Assembly: GCA_902517275.1 (NCBI GenBank)
Contig: CABYBQ010000001.1
Span: 24,224 to 88,223 of the forward strand
Source: an uncultured SAR116 cluster alpha proteobacterium
GTDB taxonomy: Bacteria; Pseudomonadota; Alphaproteobacteria; Puniceispirillales; Marisalimonadaceae
Length of the DNA: 64,000 nucleotides
Reading direction: 5' to 3'
Shown: piece after piece, positions 49,797-59,722 of the stretch
How positions within the stretch are numbered: position 1 is the stretch's first letter
Layout: every line of letters begins with the position of its first letter
Made by a program: the position numbers and the translations under genes
Notes under the pieces: model-generated
What the model was told of the DNA's origin: nothing
What the model saw: only the letters and a program-made list of their open reading frames with translations
Databases searched by the model: none

Positions 49797-51386
49797 TTAC
49801 TTACAGTTTACGTAAGTTGCAATAGTTCTCTCATCTGTTCGAGGAGTGTAGCTACAGCCGGATTTAGATGCCCAAGTATTCATTTGATAATGTATTGGGA
49901 TAACACCATAATTTTTACCTACTGCTACTTCCGTTGCTTCAGCAAGAAGTTTTCCTCTTGCATCAGAATCAACGGTTCCAAGAGCTTCTTGAACTAGTTT
50001 GTCGACAACAGGATCAGAATGTCTTCCTCTATTGGCTCTTCCCATTCCTATAGACTTATCATAAGTATGCAAAAGTGCTCTCAAAGGAGATGAAGCTTCT
50101 CCGGAACCAGCCCCCCATCCAAGAACCATAAAACTGAATTCTGGACTTTTATTAGGACCACCACGTGATGCTCTTTTGAAATAGACAGCTTTTGGCATTG
50201 TTTCAACTTTTGCTTTAATACCAATTCTAGAGAACATTTGAGCTAAAGCTTCTGCAATTTTAGCATCATTAATGTATCTATCATTTGGTCCGTGAATTGT
50301 CATTTCAAAACCATTGCCATAACCAGCTTCCTTCAAAAGCATTTTTGCTGTATCTGGATCATAAGGATCAGGTTTCATTTTTGTTGAAACTCCATGAAAA
50401 CCTGCAGGTAATAATTGGCCTGCTTTAACAGCTATACCTTCCATTACCTTCGCAACCATTGCGTCACGATTAATTGCTAATGATAAAGCTTTCCTAACTC
50501 TAACATCCATTAATGGGTTTTTAATTTTTCCACCACCAATAGCAGTGATGTGAGGTGAATCTTCTCTAAATTGGTCCATATGTAAATAAATAACACGGTT
50601 AGATGGACCACTATTTAATTTGATTGTAGGATTTTTTTTCATTTTTCCAACATTCAAAGGAGGAACGTTGTCAATAAAATCAACATCCTTTGCTAATAGT
50701 GCTGCTATTCTGGCTGGACCAGATTTAATAGGCTTAAAAAGTACATTTTCAAACTGTGCCATTCCAGTACCGGCTCCATGATAATCTTTATTAGCTTTTA
50801 AGACAATCTTATCACCAGGCACCCATTCAACAAATTTGTAAGGCCCAGTTCCTATGGCAGCTTTTCCACTATTGTAGTCACCTGTTGTAGCACCGTCACC
50901 ATTTTTCTTTGAAATAATTTTAACAGTCATTATGTCATTAGGCATTAGAGGATAGGGCTTTTTTGTTTTAATATGTATAGTATGACTATCTATTTTAATA
51001 AACTCTTTCCCTTTTAAATAAGTACCAAATCCTGATGGGGATTTTGGAACATTTTGTGCTCTTTCAGCAGTAAATATAACATCGTCAGCTGTAAAATCAC
51101 TGCCATCATGAAATTTTACACCTTTTCTAAGTTTAAATTCCCATGTTGTATCATTTATAGGCTTCCATGACGTAGCTAAGTCAGGATAGTGTTGTTGGTT
51201 TTCGTCTGATCCAACTAAAGTTCCGTAAATATGTGTTGCGAAAGCGTTATTAGGACCAAGATTATGGTAATGTGGATCAATTGAGCTAGGCTCAGATTTT
51301 AATCCAACAGTAAGATCTTTTGCCAAAGCCACAGTAGACAAAAGACAACTTATCATCACTATAAAAAGTCTGTTGATTAATTTCAT
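49797..51386 (-). CDS. peptide ABC transporter substrate-binding protein (SBP_bac_5)
   Basis: Signal peptide; LTVGLKSEPSSIDPHYHN, TWEFKLRKGVKFHDGSDFTADDV, VRKALSLAINRDAM. Confidence 0.95.
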   Translation of the reverse strand: MKLINRLFIVMISCLLSTVALAKDLTVGLKSEPSSIDPHYHNLGPNNAFATHIYGTLVGSDENQQHYPDLATSWKPINDTTWEFKLRKGVKFHDGSDFTADDVIFTAERAQNVPKSPSGFGTYLKGKEFIKIDSHTIHIKTKKPYPLMPNDIMTVKIISKKNGDGATTGDYNSGKAAIGTGPYKFVEWVPGDKIVLKANKDYHGAGTGMAQFENVLFKPIKSGPARIAALLAKDVDFIDNVPPLNVGKMKKNPTIKLNSGPSNRVIYLHMDQFREDSPHITAIGGGKIKNPLMDVRVRKALSLAINRDAMVAKVMEGIAVKAGQLLPAGFHGVSTKMKPDPYDPDTAKMLLKEAGYGNGFEMTIHGPNDRYINDAKIAEALAQMFSRIGIKAKVETMPKAVYFKRASRGGPNKSPEFSFMVLGWGAGSGEASSPLRALLHTYDKSIGMGRANRGRHSDPVVDKLVQEALGTVDSDARGKLLAEATEVAVGKNYGVIPIHYQMNTWASKSGCSYTPRTDERTIATYVNCK

Positions 51387-51536
51387 TTTTCCCTCCTGAA
51401 ATTCTAGATTAAAAAACTTTGTAGTAAAAATGGAATAGAGTCAAAATAAAAGATATAAGTATATTATTAATATTAATTTTAACTTTTTTAAAACTCATTC
51501 ATAAAGTATTTTTGTTTAATTTTTGGAGTTAGCCAT

Positions 51537-52361
51537 TTGCATTTTATAGAAATAATTAATCAATTGCCGCAATTAAAAATATTTAAGGACAACACATACA
51601 ATATAAAAATTTCTTACAGATACCAAAAATTTAATGAAGAAATTCCAATATTATTTTTACATGGATTTAATGGAAATAGTAAAAGTTGGGCATATCAATT
51701 TGATTATTTTAAAGGTAGAAGATCAGTTATAGCCATTGACGCACCAGGTTTTGGCCAGTCTGATCCTTCAGATTTAGATATGTTGTCTATATCACGTATT
51801 GTTTATAACTTATTAAAAAGTATAAATGTTTCAAAGTGTGATCTGGTAGGTCATTCAATGGGCGGAATGCTTGCTCAAATAGTTGCATCAAAACATAGCA
51901 AATTAATTAATAAGGTAATTCTATCTTGTACTCATAAAGGTTATGCGATGCCCGTAGGAAGTTCTCTGAGAGATCCATATAAATTAAGGCTAGAAGAGCG
52001 AAAACAAATGTCTAATAAAGAATTTGGTCAATTAAGAATCCAAAAAATGTTACCTGAATTAAAAAATCCAGAGATCTTCAATTTTTTATCTTTAATAAGT
52101 GAAGAAATTACGGAAGGTTCTATCAAATCTGGTGGAATGGCCATGCAGACTTTAGATACAACAGATTATTTATCAAATATCAAACAAGATTGTCTTATAT
52201 TAAAGGGTTCAAAAGATATTGTTGTATCCAAAGAACGTTCTTATCAGTTAGAAATTTTATTGAGGCACGCAAAAATTAGAGAAATACCTAATGTTGGACA
52301 TGCGCCTTATTGTGAAGATAAAAAAACTTTCAATGCCGAAGTAGAAAATTTTTTCAAATAA
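51537..52361 (+). CDS. alpha/beta hydrolase
   Basis: LFLHGFNGNSKSWAYQ, DAPGFGQSD, VGHSMGGMLAQ, NVGHAPYCE. Confidence 0.87.
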   Translation: MHFIEIINQLPQLKIFKDNTYNIKISYRYQKFNEEIPILFLHGFNGNSKSWAYQFDYFKGRRSVIAIDAPGFGQSDPSDLDMLSISRIVYNLLKSINVSKCDLVGHSMGGMLAQIVASKHSKLINKVILSCTHKGYAMPVGSSLRDPYKLRLEERKQMSNKEFGQLRIQKMLPELKNPEIFNFLSLISEEITEGSIKSGGMAMQTLDTTDYLSNIKQDCLILKGSKDIVVSKERSYQLEILLRHAKIREIPNVGHAPYCEDKKTFNAEVENFFK

Positions 52362-53560
52362 TGACTGCCTTATCAAACAAGCCTTTTACTTTATATTTTC
52401 TCAGTAATACAATCGCTCTTTTAGGCCTTTGGATACAAAAAATTGGAGTTGGTTGGCTTACATGGGAAATTACTGAATCAACTTTTTGGACAAGTTTTGT
52501 TACTTTAGCTTTGATGGCTCCAGCAGGAGTTATAGGTCCTCTATTTGCTGTTTTTGCCGAAAATTGGAATATGAGAACAGCAAGTATTATATTGAAGGTG
52601 CTAATGTTTATGACTGGAGGTATAATCTGGTTTTTGCAGTATTTAGATATGCATTCGCTTTTCACTCTAGCTTTTTTATCAATTTTGCAAGGTTTATTAA
52701 GTGCATGTTATCATCCAGTAAGACTAGTTTTTGTGTCTATAGTTGTTCCTAGAAATTTGTTATCCAGTGCAGTAGGGCTTAATTCAGCCTCTTTTAATGG
52801 ATCAAGAGTTGTAGGGCCAGCTTTCGCTGGTGTCACAATAGCTTTATTTAACCTCGAAACAACTTTTTTTATTGCTATGCTTACTTATATTCCACTCATT
52901 CCAGTTTTAATTTATATGCCGCTTAGAGATAGAGTTAAATCCTCAAATGTACATGATAATTTTCTCAAACGTTTGTTAGAGGGTGGAAAAGTTGCATTGA
53001 AAACTCCAATTATAGCTAGGGGTTTATTTGTAGTTTTTGTCAGTGCATTCTTTGTACGTGGAATGCTTGAGATACAACCTACTATTGCAGGAGAAATTTT
53101 AAATAAAGGTAGTATTGGATTGTCTTTAATTACAGCAACTGCTGGATTTGGGGCTTTACTTGCTTCTATCTGGATAGGTTTGCGAACTAATACTGAAGTA
53201 AAAATTGAAACTAAATTGGTCCCAATGTTAACTCTAGGACTAGTAGTAAGTTTCATACTTGGTTTTATCTCAGAAATGTACTTAATGGCATTTGCTTTTA
53301 CAATTGTTGGTTTTACTACGACAGTTGTAGGCATTGGTACACAAACAGTTATACAATTAGAGGTTAATGAAATTTATCGAGCTAGGGTTTTAACTTGGTG
53401 GTCCAGTGTTTCTTTTGGTTCTCTAACAATTGGAGGAATATTGTTGGGTCTTGCAGGGGAATTTATCCCTCTGAATGTTGGTATGATGATAATGCCAATT
53501 CTAGGATATCTGATATTTAAATTAGTGGTTTATTCTCATTTTAAAAACGACTTTATGTAG
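52361..53560 (+). CDS. MFS transporter (MFS_3/EntS-like)
   Basis: LGLWIQKIGVGWLTWEIT, NSASFNGSRVVGPAFAGV, ARVLTWWSSVSFGSLTIGG. Confidence 0.9.
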   Translation: MTALSNKPFTLYFLSNTIALLGLWIQKIGVGWLTWEITESTFWTSFVTLALMAPAGVIGPLFAVFAENWNMRTASIILKVLMFMTGGIIWFLQYLDMHSLFTLAFLSILQGLLSACYHPVRLVFVSIVVPRNLLSSAVGLNSASFNGSRVVGPAFAGVTIALFNLETTFFIAMLTYIPLIPVLIYMPLRDRVKSSNVHDNFLKRLLEGGKVALKTPIIARGLFVVFVSAFFVRGMLEIQPTIAGEILNKGSIGLSLITATAGFGALLASIWIGLRTNTEVKIETKLVPMLTLGLVVSFILGFISEMYLMAFAFTIVGFTTTVVGIGTQTVIQLEVNEIYRARVLTWWSSVSFGSLTIGGILLGLAGEFIPLNVGMMIMPILGYLIFKLVVYSHFKNDFM

Positions 53561-54440
53561 TTTTTTTTATTTCAGCTTCCCTTTTAAAAATATATAAACC
53601 TGAAATAGTTATTATAATGCCGCCTAATATTGTAGAGAAAATTGGATATGTATTCCAAATCAAAAAATCAAAAATTATTGCCCAAACAATACCTGTATAA
53701 TTAAATGGACTGACTATTGACGCAGGGGCTTTTTGAAGTGAGTAAGTCATTAATAGTTGTGTTAAAAAGGCAGAAACGCCTAAACCAATAAATAATAACA
53801 TGACTTGTATAGATGGCTGTTTCCAAAAAAATGGTTGAAAAAATGAAGTAACGATTACGCTGACTAACATAAAAAAGAATACTGTTTTAACTGGATGTTC
53901 AGTAGTACCAAGTAATCTTAAAAAAATAATTGTTGTAGACCACATAAGAGTTCCAATTAATGCATAAATAGAGGCTATGGCAATTTGTCCGGATGGATTT
54001 ATAGCTATGATGACACCTAAAAAGCCAATAAAAATTGCCGTCCATCTACGCCAACCTATAGTCTCTCTTAGAAAAAAAATTGCAAAAATACATGCAAAAA
54101 TAGGGACTGCTTGAGAGATAACAGTTACATCTGCAACTGGAAGTCTTTGAAAGGCTAGGAAGAACATTATATTGCCAATCAGACCTGCAATTCCTCTAAA
54201 GAAATGTGTCTTTGGTTTTTTAGTTTTAAGAAAATTAAATCCACCTAATTTGTAGATAATAGGTGACAATAGAATTAAAACTACGATAGCTCTTGCAAAA
54301 GCAATTTGAACTGGGTGGTATTCTATACCAATTAACTTAGCTTGGACACTCATAATAGTGACACATAAAACAGCTAAAATCATAGCTGTAATAGCTTTAA
54401 AATTGTCGTTCATATTTTTATAAATATCAACTATTCGCAA
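53553..54440 (-). CDS. EamA/DMT family transporter
   Basis: FRGIAGLIGNIMFFLAFQRLPVADVTVISQAVPIFACIFAIFFLRETIGWRRW. Confidence 0.9.
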   Translation of the reverse strand: MRIVDIYKNMNDNFKAITAMILAVLCVTIMSVQAKLIGIEYHPVQIAFARAIVVLILLSPIIYKLGGFNFLKTKKPKTHFFRGIAGLIGNIMFFLAFQRLPVADVTVISQAVPIFACIFAIFFLRETIGWRRWTAIFIGFLGVIIAINPSGQIAIASIYALIGTLMWSTTIIFLRLLGTTEHPVKTVFFFMLVSVIVTSFFQPFFWKQPSIQVMLLFIGLGVSAFLTQLLMTYSLQKAPASIVSPFNYTGIVWAIIFDFLIWNTYPIFSTILGGIIITISGLYIFKREAEIKKTT

Positions 54441-54441
54441 T

Positions 54442-55719
54442 TTATTTTTGGTTTCGCATGTCTGTAAGCTTTTTCGATTCTCTTAAAAAGAAAAAACACA
54501 AAAAAGCTGACAAGAAAGGGTATAGTGCTGACATTCTAATAGTAAACAATAAGTCATATCCTAAGTCCATTGCCAAAGCAAATGGCATTGCTCCAATAGA
54601 TGCACCTACGACCAAAACCATTTGACCTGTTCCTTGGATACTTCCAACATGAAGTCGACCAAAATATCTAGGCCATATATATCCAAATAATGCCAAATTA
54701 AAAGCGTTATTAATTCCAAAAATTACTGAATATATTATTGCAAAAGTGATGTTTGATGAAAAAGTAATTAAAATTAAAGATCCAGTTGTTACTAGAAGAG
54801 ATGTTCCAATTACATTATGTGTTTTAAATCTGTCTAAAAGTTTTCCAGCTAATGGGATAAATATAATCATTGTAATCATGGTAGGTATAAACAACGCAGC
54901 AGCTTCCCTACTTGGGAGACTAAAATACTGATTTAATATTGTAACTTGGAAAAAATGGAGGGCAGTAACTAGAGAAGATATAGAGAAAAAAGAAAATGAC
55001 AAAATATAAAAACTTTTTTCTTTAAGTGCTTCATTTAAATTTAAACCAAAAATTTTAGTGTTTTCATTGAATACCTTTTGTTTAATACCATCAGGTTTTT
55101 CATTAACATCTTCTGGTTTGTCAATAGCTAAAAATATCAATGGTGGAAGCATTAAAATCCATGTAGACAAACCTATAATTACCCATGCATTTCTCCAACC
55201 ATAATTAGTAATTAAAAAGTCAGAAATAAGTGGATGTAATCCCATTGAAAAAGCAAAACCTAATCCCATCAAGCCAAGTGCGATACCACGCTTTTTATCA
55301 AACCACTGGGTAATAATATTTGCTGAACCTAACATTAAAGTTCCTTGACCAAAAAATCTTAAAAAACCAAATGCGACGGCTAACATTAAAAAGTTTGATG
55401 CCGCACCAAATGCTAAACAGCCAATACCAAGAAATATTGTTGTATAAATTAGGATTATCCTAGGCCCGTACTTGTCAACTAATTTTCCTATTTGTGGAAG
55501 TAAAAAAGCGGCAAATAAGGTAGCAATCATGTAGGCAGTTGTAATAGATGTACTAGAAATTTGTAAATCTTTAGATATTACTGGAATAAAAGGGCTAAAA
55601 GTATGTGATTGACCGGCACCACTAGTGAAAATGCCGAGGCTGCCAATCCCAACGATTGTCCAACCATAAAAAATTTTTTGATTAACTTTATTGTAGATTA
55701 GTTTGTTTATATAAAACAT
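54442..55719 (-). CDS. MFS transporter (monocarboxylate/OFA-like)
   Basis: FYGWTIVGIGSLGIFTSGAGQSHTFSPFI, GKLVDKYGPR, WFDKKRGIALGLMGLG. Confidence 0.9.
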   Translation of the reverse strand: MFYINKLIYNKVNQKIFYGWTIVGIGSLGIFTSGAGQSHTFSPFIPVISKDLQISSTSITTAYMIATLFAAFLLPQIGKLVDKYGPRIILIYTTIFLGIGCLAFGAASNFLMLAVAFGFLRFFGQGTLMLGSANIITQWFDKKRGIALGLMGLGFAFSMGLHPLISDFLITNYGWRNAWVIIGLSTWILMLPPLIFLAIDKPEDVNEKPDGIKQKVFNENTKIFGLNLNEALKEKSFYILSFSFFSISSLVTALHFFQVTILNQYFSLPSREAAALFIPTMITMIIFIPLAGKLLDRFKTHNVIGTSLLVTTGSLILITFSSNITFAIIYSVIFGINNAFNLALFGYIWPRYFGRLHVGSIQGTGQMVLVVGASIGAMPFALAMDLGYDLLFTIRMSALYPFLSAFLCFFFLRESKKLTDMRNQK

Positions 55720-55766
55720 ATAAGGATAATATAATAAATTAATATGTTAATCATTATAATATTAGC

Positions 55767-56654
55767 TTATTTATGATTTAAAGCCTCTACATACATGTCA
55801 AGTGCCTCTCTAAGCGAACGATTTTGATTAACAGTTTCTCGTGTTTCGTTTGCAATTGGAGTTTTGTTTGCCAAAGACATAATATCTGCAGATCCTTGAT
55901 GGAATTTTGGTGTAACTCCAGCATCAGAAAATGTATTAGCAATTTCATGCATTTCACCTTCCCATCTTGCTGCATCTAAGGGAATTCTTGGGATCATTCT
56001 TTCCATGGCGGATAAAATGTCAGGTTTACTATATTTTAATTCGTCAAAATACTCAGAAGATAAACCTAGCTTATGAGCGGTTGTTAAAACAGCAGCGTGA
56101 AGTGCAAAAGTACCTTTTGTTGCACTAGCATAAACCATTTTCATAGCTGAGGCTTTTCCAACTTTATTTCCTAAATCCTTTATTACAAAACCCTTATTGT
56201 GAAGAATTTTAACCGGTTTAGTATTAAGTCCTGAAACATATAATCTTGTTTGACCCTTTTCTACAACCGGGTTAAAGCCAATAATGCCAGCATCAATAAA
56301 GGTGCAATATTTACTAGAAATTGTGTTGTGTATCTTTTCTGCGGTTTTTGGAGAGACAGCATTACAATCAACGTAAGTAATATATTTTTTTTTCTCTAAA
56401 ATTATTCTGTTAACAATTATCGACTGTTTAAGTGCTGCTTCGGGAGGTAAAATAGAAAGGATGACATCAGAAAAGTTCACTACATTTTCAACTGTTTCAA
56501 CATCCTCTATCCCAGCATTTTTAGATAAAGTTTTTGTTCTATCACTTCTACCATTGAGGGATGTAACAACCCTGAAGTTATTTTCTATAAATACTTTGCC
56601 ACACCCATGGCCCATGTCACCAGGCATTAAAATACCAATTGTTTTTTTGGACAT
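55767..56654 (-). CDS. NAD(P)-binding 6-phosphogluconate dehydrogenase-like protein with DUF1932-type C-terminus
   Basis: IGILMPGDMGHGCGKVF, VDCNAVSPKTAEKI, FIDAGIIG, KASAMKMVYASATKG. Confidence 0.85.
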   Translation of the reverse strand: MSKKTIGILMPGDMGHGCGKVFIENNFRVVTSLNGRSDRTKTLSKNAGIEDVETVENVVNFSDVILSILPPEAALKQSIIVNRIILEKKKYITYVDCNAVSPKTAEKIHNTISSKYCTFIDAGIIGFNPVVEKGQTRLYVSGLNTKPVKILHNKGFVIKDLGNKVGKASAMKMVYASATKGTFALHAAVLTTAHKLGLSSEYFDELKYSKPDILSAMERMIPRIPLDAARWEGEMHEIANTFSDAGVTPKFHQGSADIMSLANKTPIANETRETVNQNRSLREALDMYVEALNHK

Positions 56655-56681
56655 TATTTCACCATAATAGAATTGAAAAAA

Positions 56682-57056
56682 CTACTTCTTCATAGGGCCA
56701 CCATTTTTTTCCCATTCAGGTATTCCTCCAACATTCAGAACATTTTTATAGCCCATTTCTAAAAGGGTTTTTCCTGTCAATGCTGCTTGACCACCAACTC
56801 CGCACACTAAAATAATTTCGGAATCTTTTTTAAGATTTTTATTATAAAGTGGTGTGGCTTCGTCTGCTACGAACTCAATTAATCCTCTAGGTATTTCTAA
56901 TCCATTTAGTATCGTTCCAGTTTTTTTTATATCTGAACTGTCTCGGACATCTATAAAAATGGAAGACCCAGACTTATGTTTTTCAATAGCTTCATTAACA
57001 TCAATTTTTGGTACCACTTCGTTTGCTTCCTTTAGATAATCTTTAGCTGTTTTCAT
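56682..57056 (-). CDS. rhodanese-like domain protein (start chosen at MKTAKDYLKEA to reduce overlap)
   Basis: FIDVRDSSDIKKTGTI, IILVCGVGGQAALTGKTLLEMGYKNVLNVGGIPEWEKNGGP. Confidence 0.9.
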   Translation of the reverse strand: MKTAKDYLKEANEVVPKIDVNEAIEKHKSGSSIFIDVRDSSDIKKTGTILNGLEIPRGLIEFVADEATPLYNKNLKKDSEIILVCGVGGQAALTGKTLLEMGYKNVLNVGGIPEWEKNGGPMKK

Positions 57057-57076
57057 GATTTCCTCTTTGTTAAAGT

Positions 57077-57535
57077 TTAATTTAATAGCCCTATGAATTG
57101 GGGTTGGGTTACAGAAGTAGTCATCCAACAATTTTTGCAATTTTGATCAAGCGCAGCTTTTTCTAAAACCCAAGTTAAGTTGTAACGTTTATTATCATAT
57201 GCGTCTATATCTACTGAATATTTGGCAATTTTTTTATTTTTTGAAATTAAATTAGTTTTAAATTTGAGAGAATTTAATAAAACCTTATATGAAGTGTCAG
57301 CAATCATTCTTTTAAAATTTGAAAAAGGACCAGTATATTTTTTATTTTCTGGATGAGCAAAAAGCCAGCATTGATAAATGCCTGCGTTATTTACTTTCGA
57401 GTTTGTTTGCAAGGAGTTCATTTGTAATTCAATAACCTCAACAGAAGAAAAGATGTCATTGGGCAAAACGTTACTTAAAGCTTTATCATTTTTAAGAAAA
57501 AACAAAGTTATTGTAATTAGAAGTATATATTTCAT
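57077..57535 (-). CDS. hypothetical secreted protein
   Basis: N-terminal signal-like MKYILLITITLFFLKNDKALS; several Cys and Trp in the mature part. Confidence 0.6.
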   Translation of the reverse strand: MKYILLITITLFFLKNDKALSNVLPNDIFSSVEVIELQMNSLQTNSKVNNAGIYQCWLFAHPENKKYTGPFSNFKRMIADTSYKVLLNSLKFKTNLISKNKKIAKYSVDIDAYDNKRYNLTWVLEKAALDQNCKNCWMTTSVTQPQFIGLLN

Positions 57536-57605
57536 CGGTTACCTAGTATAAAATTTTTTATTCCATATATATACATCATAATACTTTTTGTAAATGGAGT
57601 GAAAA

Positions 57606-58106
57606 TTGTTAAAAAAAATAAAACCATATTTAATCATCAATAAAATTAATACTTTTGTAATTTTTTTCTTATTTAGTTTTTCAGCGCTTTCAGCAGGTGG
57701 AGGTGATGATGATAAAAAAGACACATCTGTTAAATCAGCCTACTATTATAAGGCAGTTAAATTAATAAAGAAAAAGTCTTTTAATCTTGCAATTGAAAAC
57801 CTCTTGAAAGCTGAAAAAAATAATAAAACTGATCCTGATATATACAATTACCTTGGTTTTTCGTTTAGGAAAACTGGAAACTTAGAAAAAGCGGGAATGT
57901 ATTATAATAAGGCATTAACTATATCTCCTAAGCATAAAGGTGCACTTGAATATCAAGGAGAAATGTTTTTAACATTAGGACAATTACAAAAAGCAGAGTC
58001 GAATTTAAAAAAATTAGAAAAAATTTGTTTTCTTGGTTGTGAAGAAGAAAAAATGTTAAAAGCATCTATTTCAAAATACAAAAAAGGGAAAAAGAGTAAT
58101 TATTAG
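57606..58106 (+). CDS. TPR-repeat protein with N-terminal signal/anchor
   Basis: Hydrophobic N-terminus; PDIYNYLGFSFRKTGNLEKAGMYYNKALTISPKHKGALEYQGEMFLTLGQLQKAESNLKKLE. Confidence 0.82.
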   Translation: MLKKIKPYLIINKINTFVIFFLFSFSALSAGGGDDDKKDTSVKSAYYYKAVKLIKKKSFNLAIENLLKAEKNNKTDPDIYNYLGFSFRKTGNLEKAGMYYNKALTISPKHKGALEYQGEMFLTLGQLQKAESNLKKLEKICFLGCEEEKMLKASISKYKKGKKSNY

Positions 58107-58137
58107 TTAACATCACAAATTAGAATGGAATTTAAAA

Positions 58138-58953
58138 ATGAAGTCATTTGACGAATTATCCTTGAAAGAAATTGTTGATGAAGTTCAAGATGGATTTATA
58201 TTAGGAATACCAGCTGATTATTCAGGTGTTCCTATGAAATTTACAAAGGAACTAATAAAAAAAGGTGTCAAAAATTTAAAATTGTACTGTCTTCCATTGA
58301 CGACAATTCAAGGTGACATGTTAATTGGAAGTGGGTGTGTATCTGAAATTGAAGCTGCAGCTGTAACATTAGGCGAATTCGGAATGGCGCCTAGATTTTC
58401 CGAAGCTGTTGAAAATGGTAAAATTTTAATTAAAGACTCAACCTGTCCAGCATTACATGCTCAACTTCAAGCAACTGAAAAATCTGTTCCATTCATGCCT
58501 TTGAGGGGAGTAATTGGATCTGATATTCAAAAACATAGAAAAGATTGGCATGTTATCGAAAACCCCATGAGATCATCAGGAGTTAGAGAAGAGCCTGTAT
58601 TATTACTTCCTGCTGTTCAGTTAGATATATTAGTTTTTCATGCCCCCTGTTCTGATAGAAACGGAAATATACAAATTGGACGAAGAAGAGAATTGGCTAC
58701 TTTAGCACATGCTTCAAAAAAAGTATTTGTAACTGTAGAAAAAATTCTAGATATAGATTTTTTTGAAGATGAATTATCTGCAGCTACTTGTCTTCCTGCT
58801 CTATATGTAAATGGTATTTCAATTGTTAAAAATGGTGCTTGGCCATGCGCGCTTCCTGGCGTTTATAGCTCAGATAATGAAGAAATAAAAAAATATTCTT
58901 TAGCAGCTAAGACTAAAGAAGGTTTTGGAGAATATATGAGATATTATCTGTAA
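58138..58953 (+). CDS. CoA-transferase family subunit A-like protein
   Basis: LTTIQGDMLIGSGCVSEIEAAAVTLGEFGMAPRFSEAVENG, FMPLRGVIGSD. Confidence 0.85.
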   Translation: MKSFDELSLKEIVDEVQDGFILGIPADYSGVPMKFTKELIKKGVKNLKLYCLPLTTIQGDMLIGSGCVSEIEAAAVTLGEFGMAPRFSEAVENGKILIKDSTCPALHAQLQATEKSVPFMPLRGVIGSDIQKHRKDWHVIENPMRSSGVREEPVLLLPAVQLDILVFHAPCSDRNGNIQIGRRRELATLAHASKKVFVTVEKILDIDFFEDELSAATCLPALYVNGISIVKNGAWPCALPGVYSSDNEEIKKYSLAAKTKEGFGEYMRYYL

Positions 58954-58975
58954 AAATAGTTTCAAGGTAATAAAA

Positions 58976-59716
58976 GTGAACTTAGACATTCAAAGGGAAG
59001 AACTTTTAATAAGTCAATTAGCTGATTTATTAAAAAACGATAAACACGTAGCCGTTGGTGCTGCTTCTCCTATACCAGGTGCTGCGGCTTTACTTGCTAA
59101 AGAAGAAGCAAAGTTTTTGAATAAAAGGTTAAGAGTAACTATTCTTCATTCAAATAAATATAACAATTTTACAGATGGGGCGAGAGAACTTTTTGATTGT
59201 GCCGCTCAGGGACGAATAGACACTTTTTTCTTAGGAGGTGTTCAAATTGATGGTCAAGCAAACATTAATTTAGTAGGAACTGGGGAGTATCCAAAAATAA
59301 AAAAAAGATTTCCTGGTTCATTTGGTTCAGCACTGATGTATTTTGTAGTTCCACAAATAATTTTATTTAGAGAAGAACATTCTCCACGGACTTTAGTAAA
59401 AAAAGTTGATTTTATATCTGCGCCTGGGGTCTCTGAAAGAGGAGTCTATAGGCCAGGAGGTCCCAAATATTTACTAACGAACAGAGCTTTATTTAAGTTT
59501 AATAAAAACTTACAAAAGTTTTCTTTATTTAAAATTAATGAAAAAGAAACTGTTAAAAATTTAATTAAACTGACAGGTTTTGATTTTGATGTAGATAATA
59601 AAATTTCTCAAATGTCTAATCCCAACACTAATAGAATAAATATTTTGAGAAATAAGATTGCACCCATGGTTTCAGAATTTTATCCAGAATTCGCAAACAA
59701 GATCTGGGGTGTTTAA
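58976..59716 (+). CDS. CoA-transferase family subunit B-like protein
   Basis: GRIDTFFLGGVQIDGQANINLVGTGEYPKIKKRFPGSFGSA, VKKVDFISAPGVSERG. Confidence 0.85.
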   Translation: MNLDIQREELLISQLADLLKNDKHVAVGAASPIPGAAALLAKEEAKFLNKRLRVTILHSNKYNNFTDGARELFDCAAQGRIDTFFLGGVQIDGQANINLVGTGEYPKIKKRFPGSFGSALMYFVVPQIILFREEHSPRTLVKKVDFISAPGVSERGVYRPGGPKYLLTNRALFKFNKNLQKFSLFKINEKETVKNLIKLTGFDFDVDNKISQMSNPNTNRINILRNKIAPMVSEFYPEFANKIWGV

Positions 59717-59722
59717 CTCATA

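Noticed and set aside
52354-53334. Minus-strand ORFs 52354..52665 and 52912..53334
   Set aside because: Shadow ORFs of the MFS transporter gene, which has clear family motifs.
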